64,000 nt of DNA from the NCBI GenBank assembly GCA_902566635.1, contig CACFJP010000003.1, forward strand, positions 45,531-109,530. The letters are read 5' to 3'. The notes under the pieces were generated by a model. That model was not told the origin of the DNA. It worked only from the letters and a program-made list of their open reading frames with translations, and searched no databases. How positions within the stretch are numbered: the first letter of the stretch is position 1; every line of letters begins with the position of its first letter. A program made the position numbers and the translations under genes. The DNA comes from an uncultured Bacteroidota bacterium. GTDB lineage: Bacteria; Bacteroidota; Bacteroidia; Flavobacteriales; Flavobacteriaceae. Shown in pieces: positions 56,536 to 64,000 of this stretch.

Positions 56536-57633
56536 TTAAATATAATTTATTGGATTCGTATCCAACGCCGATAAAAGAATTGCAAAATTAGGTATTTTTT
56601 CTGTAAGATAATCATGGATTAATTTTTTTGTGTGTTGCTCAGTTTCATAATGACCAGCATCTATCAGTAAAAAGTCATTATCACCCTCAAAAAAATCGTG
56701 ATATTTCAAGTCTGCAGTGATGTAAGCATCTGCTTTTTTCTTTTTGGCTACATGTATTGCAAAACTGCCTGACCCACCAAGGACTGCGACTCGTTCAATC
56801 GTTTTGACACCTATTTTACTGTGACGTAGCACAGGTGTACCCAATTGGTCTTTGACAAATTTTAAGAAAGCATCTACCTTCATGCCTTTTGGTAATTTGC
56901 CAATTTTTCCCATACCAATATTTTGATTGACATTGGAAAGCGAGCTGATTTCGTAAGCAACCTCTTCATAGGGGTGGTTAGAAATCAGCTCATCAATCAC
57001 TTTAGATTCTACATGTTTTTGGAACAACATTTGTATTTGCACTTCATCTTCGATGTGTCTTTCCCCACTCTTACCTACATAGGGATTACTATTTTCCAAT
57101 GGACGAAAACTACCTTTGCCCTCTGATGAAAAACTACATTCATCGTAATGGCCTATACTGCCGGCACCTACTGAAAACAATGCATTTTGTACTTCTTGTG
57201 CTTGTTGTTTGGGGATGTAAAAATTCAATTTCTTAATCGTATTTTCCTTTGGCAACAGAGTCGATGTGTGTACAAGTCCCAGGGCTTGGCTCAAGCCAAA
57301 ACTTACGCCATGAACTTGATTGTCCAAAGCTGTGTGGACTGCATATATAGCGATATCGTTTTTGATGGCCTTATTGACTGCTTGCTCGACATGAGAGTTA
57401 CCACTCAATTTTTGGAGCCCTTTAAATATGATGGGATGAAAGCATACAATAAGGTTACATTTTTTTTCAATCGCTTCATCAACCACTTCAGCCAAACAGT
57501 CATGCGTAATGAGTATCCCTTTGACCTCGTCGTTTTTATCGCCAACGAGCAATCCTACATTGTCAAAGTCCTCAGCATAGTCCAGTGGTGCCCATTCTTC
57601 CAAAATTTGTGTAATCTTGTCAATCGTCATCAT
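56536..57633 (-). CDS. Nif3-like dinuclear metal centre protein
   Basis: 365 residues, the long form with a PII-like insert. The N-terminal NIF3 half has APLDYAEDFDNVGLLVGD and CNLIVCFHPIIFKGLQKL (metal His), then AIYAVHTALDN. An inserted domain spans about 130-235. The C-terminal half has AVLGGSGSFAIHVAKKKKADAYITADLKYH and LIDAGHYETEQ, which complete the di-metal site. It forms hexamers; the biochemical role is not settled, sometimes annotated as GTP cyclohydrolase 1 type 2. Divergent from lpxK. Confidence 0.92.
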   Translation of the reverse strand: MMTIDKITQILEEWAPLDYAEDFDNVGLLVGDKNDEVKGILITHDCLAEVVDEAIEKKCNLIVCFHPIIFKGLQKLSGNSHVEQAVNKAIKNDIAIYAVHTALDNQVHGVSFGLSQALGLVHTSTLLPKENTIKKLNFYIPKQQAQEVQNALFSVGAGSIGHYDECSFSSEGKGSFRPLENSNPYVGKSGERHIEDEVQIQMLFQKHVESKVIDELISNHPYEEVAYEISSLSNVNQNIGMGKIGKLPKGMKVDAFLKFVKDQLGTPVLRHSKIGVKTIERVAVLGGSGSFAIHVAKKKKADAYITADLKYHDFFEGDNDFLLIDAGHYETEQHTKKLIHDYLTEKIPNFAILLSALDTNPINYI

Positions 57634-57638
57634 AGACC

Positions 57639-57646
57639 CAAATATA
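57639..57646 (-). promoter_or_regulatory. Promoter -7 box (TATATTTG) for nif3
   Basis: Exact TAnnTTTG, five bases before ATG 57633; predicted +1 at or beside the start codon. Its upstream region runs into lpxK. Confidence 0.5.
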
Positions 57647-57653
57647 AATGTTA

Positions 57654-57661
57654 TAATTTTG
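57654..57661 (+). promoter_or_regulatory. Promoter -7 box (TAATTTTG) for lpxK
   Basis: Matches TAnnTTTG and ends four bases before ATG 57666; predicted +1 falls within the start codon. Only seven bases separate it from the divergent nif3 box. Confidence 0.45.
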
Positions 57662-57665
57662 TTTT

Positions 57666-58667
57666 ATGAATCTTCTGCGGAAGTCTTTATATCCACTCAG
57701 CCTGATATATGATATCGCAACACGTGTGCGCAATGCTGCTTATGATGCGCAATGGTTGAAGCAAAAACAGTGTAAGGTGCCAACGATAGTGGTTGGTAAC
57801 CTCATCACAGGTGGGAGTGGTAAAACGCCGATGATTGCGTATTTACTCGATCATTTTTCCAATCATTTTTCTTTGGCTGTGTTGAGTCGAGGGTACAAAC
57901 GAAAATCGTCTGGTTTTGTGTTGGCCAATCAAGATTCATCAATCAAGACTTTGGGTGATGAGACTTATTTATTATCACAAAAATTTCCAATGACTCACTT
58001 TGGAGTTTGTGAAAATCGACTTAAAGGAGTAGAACAACTGCTGTCCAAATTCCCAACTATTGATGGTGTTTTATTAGATGACGGATATCAACATCGCCAG
58101 CTCAAACCATCTTTTCAAATTCTACTTACGCCTTATCATAACCCATGGTTTAGAGATTGTGTTTTGCCAATTGGAAATTTGAGAGAGTCTGCAAAAGGAA
58201 AAAATCGAGCTGATGTCGTGGTGGTTACAAAATGTCCAAGCAACCTTTCAAAAATTGAGCAGGATGAACATACCCATCATTTACAACTGGACGCGCATCA
58301 AGATATCTTTTTCTCGACCATTGTTTATGACTCCTACGTCTTTGGCGCAAGTCGGATGGAACTAAAATCATTTGTTAAAAACCCTTTTGTTTTGGTGACT
58401 GGAATTGCCAATGCCAAACCCCTGACAGATTACCTCGAGAGTCTTGGAGCAGATTTTGAGCATTTAGCCTTTGCAGATCATCACTTTTTCACAGCGTCTG
58501 ATTTTAAGAAGATGTTGTCTAAACAGCGACCTATACTCACAACTGAAAAAGACTATGTTCGACTAAGTCCAATGATAAAAATGGTGTTCTTCATTCCAAT
58601 TTCAATTTGCTTTTTGTCAGATGAAGATCGATTTAAGAGCATAATTGCCAATCAATTTGGTGATTGA
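57666..58667 (+). CDS. lpxK: Tetraacyldisaccharide 4'-kinase LpxK
   Basis: 333 residues. It begins LLRKSLYPLSLIYDIATRVRN (membrane-associated N-terminus), followed by VVGNLITGGSGKTPM (Walker A), AVLSRGYKRKSSGFVL, GDETYLLSQK and VLLDDGYQHRQLK (the DDGxQH motif). It phosphorylates the lipid A precursor at the 4' position at the inner membrane, showing that the organism makes lipopolysaccharide. Nine bases from the convergent lipA. Confidence 0.95.
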   Translation: MNLLRKSLYPLSLIYDIATRVRNAAYDAQWLKQKQCKVPTIVVGNLITGGSGKTPMIAYLLDHFSNHFSLAVLSRGYKRKSSGFVLANQDSSIKTLGDETYLLSQKFPMTHFGVCENRLKGVEQLLSKFPTIDGVLLDDGYQHRQLKPSFQILLTPYHNPWFRDCVLPIGNLRESAKGKNRADVVVVTKCPSNLSKIEQDEHTHHLQLDAHQDIFFSTIVYDSYVFGASRMELKSFVKNPFVLVTGIANAKPLTDYLESLGADFEHLAFADHHFFTASDFKKMLSKQRPILTTEKDYVRLSPMIKMVFFIPISICFLSDEDRFKSIIANQFGD

Positions 58668-58676
58668 CATTGGTCA

Positions 58677-59552
58677 TCAGTCGATGTGTTTATGTGCTTT
58701 GTAAGAAGACCGAACCAACGCACCACTTTCAACGTGTCTAAACCCAATCTGCTTTCCATACTCTTCATAAATCTTGAACTGCTCAGGTGTGATAAACTCC
58801 TTAACTGGAAGATGTTTTTTGGATGGCTGCAGGTACTGACCAATCGTAACGATATCGACTTCTGCTTCACGTAAGTCAAGCATGGTTTGTTTAACTTCTT
58901 CCTCAGTCTCGCCCAGCCCAAGCATGATTCCTGATTTGGTGCGACGCACACCAGCTTGTTTGAGGTATCTTAATACACCTAAACTCTGATCGTATTTGGC
59001 TTGAATGCGAACCTCACGAGTCAATCGGCGAACTGTCTCCATATTGTGAGACACAACTTCGGGCATCACTTTCACAATGCGATCGATATGTTTTTCAATT
59101 CCTTGAAAATCGGGGATAAGTGTCTCCATCGTGGTATTTGGGTTCAACCTGCGAACTGCTTGCACTGTCTCTGCCCAAAGGATAGAGCCCATATCAGGGA
59201 GGTCATCTCTGTCAACAGATGTCAAAACAGCATGTTTGATTTTCATGATCTTGATCGATCGAGCAACTTTTTCAGGTTCTGCCCAATCAACTGTCTTAGG
59301 GCGACCAGTTTGCACACCACAAAATCCACATGAACGTGTGCAAATGTTCCCGAGTATCATAAAGGTAGCTGTACCTTCTCCCCAACACTCACCCATGTTT
59401 GGGCAGCTCCCTGAAGTGCAAATGGTATGCAAATTGTACTTGTCAACGAGACCCCTGAGTTCAGTATATTTCTTGCCTGTGGGGAGTTTCACACGCAACC
59501 ATTTGGGTTTGGATATGTGTGTTGTTTTAGCTGTTAGTGTTTCTGTTTTCAT
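58677..59552 (-). CDS. lipA: Lipoyl synthase
   Basis: 291 residues from ATG 59552; the open frame reaches a TTG two codons earlier. The auxiliary cluster motif is C-x4-C-x5-C in CTSGSCPNMGEC, and the radical SAM motif is CTRSCGFC. The C-terminal SSYKAHKHID includes the conserved R-S-S-Y motif serine that ligates the auxiliary cluster. It inserts two sulfurs into protein-bound octanoyl groups made by LipB. Last gene of the minus-strand run, 19 bases after the Nramp-like gene. Confidence 0.96.
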   Translation of the reverse strand: MKTETLTAKTTHISKPKWLRVKLPTGKKYTELRGLVDKYNLHTICTSGSCPNMGECWGEGTATFMILGNICTRSCGFCGVQTGRPKTVDWAEPEKVARSIKIMKIKHAVLTSVDRDDLPDMGSILWAETVQAVRRLNPNTTMETLIPDFQGIEKHIDRIVKVMPEVVSHNMETVRRLTREVRIQAKYDQSLGVLRYLKQAGVRRTKSGIMLGLGETEEEVKQTMLDLREAEVDIVTIGQYLQPSKKHLPVKEFITPEQFKIYEEYGKQIGFRHVESGALVRSSYKAHKHID

Positions 59553-59571
59553 AGACAACTACAAAGATACA

Positions 59572-60795
59572 TTAAATCACTTGAGTACTCAAGTACCAAA
59601 TTGTAAAAACAGTTAAAAAGACGAGTCCAGCTATAGACCATACCTTCATCATCTTATTTGGTTGATATTTTTTTGGCATATGTTTTCCAAAAACGAGTAA
59701 ATAATTCATCAACCCATAAAATGGAGCTGTGAGAAACGAGAGTGTAGTTGCCACTTGTACTAGTGTTACCATATTCGACAGTAGATAAAAGAAAATAGCG
59801 CTTGTCCCGAGTGCCAACACAATGATCCAAAAGAAATAAGATGAAATTGCTTTGGGCAATTGTAAAATTTCGGCAGTTTTGGCCATTGCTCTGGGCGATG
59901 CATCCAAGGTCGTTAGTGTTGTGCTGAACATCGTTGCAAATGCAGCGATGCCAATGAGCCAATATGTGCCATTCCCAAGATTAGTTGTATAGAGTGCGAT
60001 CAGTTGTTTTGCAAATGCTCCTCCACTACTCGAAAAACTATCTCCAGTACCATACATCACCATGGCACCTAAAAGAACAAAGCAAGTTCCAAGAACAATT
60101 GTTGTGATAAAGCCCACATTGAAATCGAATAAACTATTATTTAATGTTAGATTTTTCATTCTTTTTTTCTTCTCTAGTGACCACAAAGAATGCCATACTG
60201 AAATATCAAGTGGACCTGGCATCCAACCCATAAAGGCGATAAGAAAGGCAAATCCAGTACTAGACGAGGGTAGAACCTGTGTCCACTCTATTTCTTTTGA
60301 CTGGTCGAAAGCTAAAAAAGTTGCAATGATGGTACTAACACTCAAAACAAAAATAATGATTTTCATACCTCGATCGAGAAGTCCATAACGACCTAAAAAC
60401 AACAATGATGAGCAGATAAAGGTAATGGCAATGCCGCAATAAACGATGTTTGTCGAAATTCCAAATAGCTCAACTGCAATTCCAGCAGTTACGATAGTAA
60501 CAGCTGTTTGTATTGTAAACATTGTCGTTAGAGACAAAATGAAGTAGGTCACAATTACGGCCTTGCCGAGTTTGGCATAGCCAGACAACAAACTCTCTCC
60601 TGTCGCTAATGCAAATCGTGGTCCAAACTGAAAAAAAGGATATTTGAAGAAGTTTACAAGTAACAACGCCCACAACAATCCAAAGCCAAATTCAGCTCCA
60701 GCACGTGTTGATTGTACCAAATGTGAAACACCTATTGCAGCACCTGCAAACAACAGTCCAGGACCTAGTTTTTGTATGCTTTTAATCATTCTCAT
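59572..60795 (-). CDS. Nramp-family transporter, non-canonical type
   Basis: 407 residues, about eleven membrane helices. Overall similarity to Nramp: KLGPGLLFAGAAIGVSHLVQ in TM1, RAGAEFGFGLLWALL in TM1-2, ATGESLLSGYAK, and TTLDASPRAMAKT late. The metal-binding D-P-G-N of TM1 is replaced by G-V-S-H, and the M-P-H of TM6 by M-P-G (WMPGPLDISVWHS). The substrate is thus not safely Mn2+ or Fe2+. The start overlaps the sigma-factor gene by 14 bases. Confidence 0.82.
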   Translation of the reverse strand: MRMIKSIQKLGPGLLFAGAAIGVSHLVQSTRAGAEFGFGLLWALLLVNFFKYPFFQFGPRFALATGESLLSGYAKLGKAVIVTYFILSLTTMFTIQTAVTIVTAGIAVELFGISTNIVYCGIAITFICSSLLFLGRYGLLDRGMKIIIFVLSVSTIIATFLAFDQSKEIEWTQVLPSSSTGFAFLIAFMGWMPGPLDISVWHSLWSLEKKKRMKNLTLNNSLFDFNVGFITTIVLGTCFVLLGAMVMYGTGDSFSSSGGAFAKQLIALYTTNLGNGTYWLIGIAAFATMFSTTLTTLDASPRAMAKTAEILQLPKAISSYFFWIIVLALGTSAIFFYLLSNMVTLVQVATTLSFLTAPFYGLMNYLLVFGKHMPKKYQPNKMMKVWSIAGLVFLTVFTIWYLSTQVI

Positions 60796-61342
60796 TGATG
60801 ATGTCTGAAAGTAATTTTTTGGCGCGAAGCAACCGAACTTTTACGTTGCTCATTGATAAGTCAAGTTGTAAGGCGATTTCCTTATGGCTAAGTTCCTGAA
60901 AAAATCGCATTTGTATTACATCTCTATAAATGGGCTTTAGTGAACGAATCTGCTGAAGTAGCTGAACCAGATTTTGAGATCGAATCAGTAGGTCCTCAGG
61001 GCCCAAAGTCTCATCGATAACATCTTTTGTATTATTGTCTACACTTGCTGATTTTTGGAGTCGAATTTTTTCTTTTCGAATCAAATCAACATGTAGGTTT
61101 TTAGCGATTGAAATCAGCCATGTGGAAAATAAAAAATCATCGTTGAAAGAATCGATTTTATCAAATGCTTTTGAAAAGGCTTGTAAACATAAATCTTCAG
61201 CATCGTTTTCATTTTCTGTTCTTTTAATCAAAAAACCATACAACTCATTCCAATGAAGATCAAGTAACTCACGATAAGCGTGCTGGTCGTCTTGTTTTGC
61301 AGCATCGAGGAGATCAGCAATTCTTTTTTCTTGACTTTTCAT
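60782..61342 (-). CDS. ECF-type RNA polymerase sigma factor
   Basis: 186 residues from ATG 61342; the frame is open to 61450, but that would overlap the small membrane protein upstream. Sigma region 2 has NDAEDLCLQAFSKAFDKIDSF and FSTWLISIAKNLHVDLIRK. Region 4 has IYRDVIQMRFFQELSHKEIALQL and MSNVKVRLLRAKKLL. No anti-sigma gene follows; instead the Nramp-like gene overlaps its 3' end. What it responds to is not visible. Confidence 0.92.
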   Translation of the reverse strand: MKSQEKRIADLLDAAKQDDQHAYRELLDLHWNELYGFLIKRTENENDAEDLCLQAFSKAFDKIDSFNDDFLFSTWLISIAKNLHVDLIRKEKIRLQKSASVDNNTKDVIDETLGPEDLLIRSQNLVQLLQQIRSLKPIYRDVIQMRFFQELSHKEIALQLDLSMSNVKVRLLRAKKLLSDIINEND

Positions 61343-61370
61343 TCTGTTTTTTTTCAGACTAGAGAAGCTC

Positions 61371-61580
61371 TCAATTGTGTTGTGGATGAGGCAGATCACA
61401 GTCCTTTTGTTGTGAAGGCATTTTGCCACACAAGCCACATGGCTCGCCATCCTTGTTTAAAAAAGGACTTTGACTCGCACATGTACCTGAGAACCCCCCA
61501 CCTTTTTTAGCCCAAATTTTGATTGCAATCCCTGCAAATGCAAGTCCGATAAGTAAAACACTGAGTAAAAATAGTTTCAT
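61371..61580 (-). CDS. Small Cys-containing membrane protein
   Basis: 69 residues. One N-terminal membrane helix (LFLLSVLLIGLAFAGIAIKIW, residues 3-23) is followed by GTCASQSPFLNKDGEPCGLCGK, with four Cys in all (34, 48, 51, 61). This pattern (helix, GTCASQ, C-G-x-C-G) recurs in small Bacteroidota proteins of unknown function encoded before an ECF sigma factor. The CxxC could bind a metal or be redox-active. Lies 15 bases after murB and 28 bases before the sigma gene. Confidence 0.75.
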   Translation of the reverse strand: MKLFLLSVLLIGLAFAGIAIKIWAKKGGGFSGTCASQSPFLNKDGEPCGLCGKMPSQQKDCDLPHPQHN

Positions 61581-61595
61581 AAAACAAAGATAGTG

Positions 61596-62609
61596 TTAAC
61601 AGCAGAAATTTACTTCTGGTTGTAATAGAATGTTAAAATGGTTTTGCACTTTTTCTTGCACGCTAAGACTAAAGTCCCTGATGTCCTGCCCACTGGCATT
61701 TCCATAATTTAACAACACTAGCGCATGATGTTTGTGTATCCCCACTTCTCCCTTACGAACGCCCTTCAGCCCAACCTGCTCAATAAGCCAAGCAGCAGGT
61801 ATTTTATAATTTCCGTTGGGTTGGATATAATGAGGAATATCGGCAAATGATGTCTTCAGCTTTTGAAATTGAGTGTTGCTTACAATTGGGTTTTTAAAAA
61901 AACTACCTGCATTGCCCAGTTGTTTGGGATCTGGTAATTTGTTTGATCGAATTTTGATGACAGCATCTGAAACATCTTTAGGGCTTGGCACTGTGATATT
62001 GTTGGACAAAAGCTCTTGTTCAATAGCGCCGTAGGATGTGTTTAGATTATAGTTCTTCTTTTTTAGACGCAAGCTAACATTAGTAATCACAACTTTATTC
62101 TTCAATTCATTTTTAAAAATAGAATCTCTGTATCCAAACTTGCATGCTGCTTTGTCAAATGTTTCAATGGTTTGATTGTTTCTGTGAACGAATGAACATT
62201 TCTCAAAAACATCTTGAAGCTCAACGCCATAGGCACCAATATTTTGAATCGGAGCAGCGCCAACATTTCCAGGGATTAAGGATAAGTTTTCAATACCTCG
62301 AAACCCCTGCTCCAAAGACCATAACACCAATTCGTGCCAGTTTACGCCTGAACCAACAAGGATCACAACATCCTCGGTATCCTCTTCAATGATTTGGATT
62401 CCAGCAATATTAACGTGGATGATGGGTTGTTTTGGAGCATTGCAAAACAATGTATTGCTTCCACCTCCTAAAATCCAAGCCGAATGAAAACGCCTATCTC
62501 CAAGAATCAATTGTAGGTCTTCTGTACTTTTTGCAACTGCAAATAAGTCAGCTTTGGCGACTACTCCAAAACTATTATAGGTTTTGAGTGAAACGCCTTG
62601 CTTAATCAT
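61596..62609 (-). CDS. murB: UDP-N-acetylmuramate dehydrogenase
   Basis: 337 residues, type I MurB. It begins SLKTYNSFGVVAKADLFAVA, then WILGGGSNTLF, the FAD-binding LIPGNVGAAPIQNIGAYGVEL, FGYRDSIFK, GNAGSFFKNPIV (catalytic Ser region) and AAWLIEQVGLKGVRKGEVGIHKHHALVLLN. It reduces UDP-GlcNAc-enolpyruvate to UDP-MurNAc in peptidoglycan synthesis. Its ATG overlaps the aminotransferase stop by four bases. Confidence 0.95.
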   Translation of the reverse strand: MIKQGVSLKTYNSFGVVAKADLFAVAKSTEDLQLILGDRRFHSAWILGGGSNTLFCNAPKQPIIHVNIAGIQIIEEDTEDVVILVGSGVNWHELVLWSLEQGFRGIENLSLIPGNVGAAPIQNIGAYGVELQDVFEKCSFVHRNNQTIETFDKAACKFGYRDSIFKNELKNKVVITNVSLRLKKKNYNLNTSYGAIEQELLSNNITVPSPKDVSDAVIKIRSNKLPDPKQLGNAGSFFKNPIVSNTQFQKLKTSFADIPHYIQPNGNYKIPAAWLIEQVGLKGVRKGEVGIHKHHALVLLNYGNASGQDIRDFSLSVQEKVQNHFNILLQPEVNFCC

Positions 62610-63820
62610 GGATTCTCTTTTAATATCAATGTATGAGGATAGGAAACCAGTGCTTTTTCCAGTATAATGACACTTTCTTTCAGCCGTTCAATATCGAGTA
62701 CAAATGCAACTCGAATCAGCGATTTTCCGAGACTACGTTCACCATAAAACCCCGATGCAGGTGCTACCATGACTGTTTTCCCTTTGTGATTGAACGAGGT
62801 TAATAGCCATTTGGCAAACACGTCTGTATCTTCAACAGGCAGCTGCACAAGACAGTAGAAAGCCCCTAGAGGAACGCTGACAGTTATTCTCGGAATCTGT
62901 TGGAGTAATCCAACCAAGATGTTTCGTCTTTCAAGATATACTTTAGTGACTTCTTCGAGATAACTCAGTGGTTCATCCATGGCAGCTTCGGAGGCATGTA
63001 GCCCTAGAGTAGGAGGGGAGAGTCGAGATTGTGCGAACTTAAGTGCAGCATTCATAACCTCTTTATTTTTGGATACCAAACAACCAATTCTAGCACCACA
63101 CATGCTGTATCTTTTTGACATCGAGTCCACTAGAATTGCATGCTCATCAAGTCCTGAGATAGTTAAGACAGAGTGATGGACTGCCCCATCATATGTAAAT
63201 TCACGATACACTTCATCAACAATTATAAACAAATCGTGCTTTTTTACTAGAGTTGCTAAATCATTGAGCTCCTTCTTTGAATATACATAACCAGTAGGAT
63301 TGTTTGGATTGCAAATAAAAATCGCTCGTGTTTTTTCATTGATTGTTGCTTCGATAGCCTCAACGGGAGGTAATGAAAAATTGCTATCAATTGTCGATGA
63401 CACAGGCACAACTTTCACACCACATGCAGCAGCGAACGTGTCATAATTTGCATAAAAGGGCTCTGGAATAATAATCTCATCACCCTCGTTGGTGATGCAG
63501 TCCAATGTCATTATAATCGCTTCACTAGCACCTGTTGTGACCAAAATATCATCTGGCTGCACTTCGATATTGTGTTTTGCGAAATAAAAACACATTTTTT
63601 GACGAAATGCTAATGACCCTTCAGATGGACCATAGGCCAATACATTTTCATCAAAAGATTGAATCGCTTGAAGTGCTTTTGCAGGGGTTTCAATATCAGG
63701 CTGACCAATATTTAGGTGAATGACATCGATTCCTTTGGCCTTTGCATATGTTGCATACTTCGATAATTTTCGAATGGGAGAAGTTGGTAGATTCTTCCCT
63801 TTCAACGAAATTTTAGGCAT
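62606..63820 (-). CDS. PLP-dependent aminotransferase (AspC-like, class I)
   Basis: 404 residues, fold type I. HLNIGQPDIETPAKALQA, LVTTGASEAIIMTLDC, FICNPNNPTGYVY, IVDEVYREFTYDG and the PLP lysine in VDSMSKRYSMCGARIGCLVS. The set fits aspartate-type class I aminotransferases; exact amino-donor is not provable from sequence. First complete gene of the minus-strand run at the right end. The 78-base gap to the DUF1573 gene has several TTTGC sequences but no perfect TAnnTTTG. Confidence 0.9.
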   Translation of the reverse strand: MPKISLKGKNLPTSPIRKLSKYATYAKAKGIDVIHLNIGQPDIETPAKALQAIQSFDENVLAYGPSEGSLAFRQKMCFYFAKHNIEVQPDDILVTTGASEAIIMTLDCITNEGDEIIIPEPFYANYDTFAAACGVKVVPVSSTIDSNFSLPPVEAIEATINEKTRAIFICNPNNPTGYVYSKKELNDLATLVKKHDLFIIVDEVYREFTYDGAVHHSVLTISGLDEHAILVDSMSKRYSMCGARIGCLVSKNKEVMNAALKFAQSRLSPPTLGLHASEAAMDEPLSYLEEVTKVYLERRNILVGLLQQIPRITVSVPLGAFYCLVQLPVEDTDVFAKWLLTSFNHKGKTVMVAPASGFYGERSLGKSLIRVAFVLDIERLKESVIILEKALVSYPHTLILKENP

Positions 63821-63898
63821 TTATCAAATTTCTTGCAAAGATGCAAAATTTACTTCTATGAAGTTCGATAAAAAGTCGAAAAAGCCTGAATATTGTAG

Positions 63899-64000
63899 TT
63901 ATTCCTCCTCCTCAAGTTCTTCGACCAAACCTTTTATTTGCAACGCGACCAGAGGAGTCACAGCATTGGAACTTACAGAAATGGTTTTACGAATAGGACC
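63899..64000 (-). CDS. C-terminal end of a DUF1573 protein (5' end outside window)
   Basis: Thirty-three residues are visible on the minus strand up to a TAA. They read GPIRKTISVSSNAVTPLVAL followed by an acidic tail ending in EEE. The GP-I-R-K-T-I-x-V-x-S-N-A pattern is the last strand of DUF1573, an immunoglobulin-like domain found in many secreted Bacteroidota proteins. Function unknown. Confidence 0.75.
   Translation of the reverse strand, partial: GPIRKTISVSSNAVTPLVALQIKGLVEELEEEE

Noticed and set aside
61343..61450. Longer N-terminus for the ECF sigma factor
   Set aside because: It would overlap the conserved small membrane protein gene, and sigma region 2 begins normally after ATG 61342.

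Overview
The window is a compact stretch of a Bacteroidota chromosome, most likely order Flavobacteriales. The evidence is a type IX secretion (T9SS) C-terminal sorting domain, several Bacteroidota-restricted families (DUF4271, DUF4296, DUF4212, DUF5522, Porin_10, DUF5117-type metalloprotease), TAnnTTTG promoter boxes, almost no Shine-Dalgarno sequences, and flavobacterial forms of LysS, dihydroorotase, Mrp and PpiD. Base composition is AT-rich. I cannot name the genus. I see no rRNA, CRISPR array, integrase, transposase or prophage, and nearly all genes are housekeeping.

Layout. 1-5.5 kb: end of a PpiD-like periplasmic isomerase, DUF456 membrane protein, TonB-like lipoprotein, ruvC-hemW, M20 dipeptidase. 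5.6-12 kb: tRNA-Leu, DUF4271-hemD, then glycosyltransferase-pyrC-DUF4296, tyrS, and a LuxE-like acyl-adenylating enzyme. 12-16.3 kb: OmpR/PhoR-type two-component pair in a run with trmB and an alkyltransferase-like gene, then mrp-nfu for Fe-S assembly. 16.3-20.6 kb: transport block (GlpF, FucP-type MFS, DUF4212 plus sodium:solute symporter). 20.6-24.6 kb: AT-rich, less conserved minus-strand block (YqhA-like, lipoprotein, 918-aa T9SS beta-propeller protein). 24.6-34 kb: tRNA-fMet, era-der, merR-M23 peptidase, alaS, a 51-aa DUF5522 gene, D-cysteine desulfhydrase-like enzyme, LysM glucosaminidase, hemL. 34-44 kb: metalloprotease, lysS, lipB, an 801-aa propeller lipoprotein, rnhB, Porin_10. 44-53.4 kb: gltB-gltD, nhaD-folC, tRNA-Val. 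53.5-58.7 kb: acetoacetyl-CoA synthetase, a pckA remnant, nif3 with a zinc-ribbon-family coiled-coil gene, lpxK. 58.7-64 kb: a minus-strand run (DUF1573 end, aminotransferase, murB, small Cys-rich membrane protein, ECF sigma factor, Nramp-like transporter, lipA).

Functional links: heme (hemW, hemD, hemL), lipoate (lipB, lipA), Fe-S assembly (mrp, nfu), cell envelope (murB, lpxK, M23, GH73/LysM, porin), ribosome and translation (era, der, alaS, lysS, tyrS, trmB, tRNAs), and nitrogen assimilation (gltBD). Convergent genes commonly abut or overlap.

No clearly new multi-gene system is visible. The observations I rate highest are: (1) about twenty TAnnTTTG boxes so close to start codons that several transcripts should be leaderless, including a consensus promoter with an inverted repeat at gltB; (2) a truncated pckA with a TGA in place of a conserved Trp codon; (3) a glucosaminidase lipoprotein whose signal peptide fits an ATT start; (4) family members lacking signature residues (zinc ribbon, Nramp, alkyltransferase-like, PyrC); (5) an unexplained 801-aa propeller lipoprotein.
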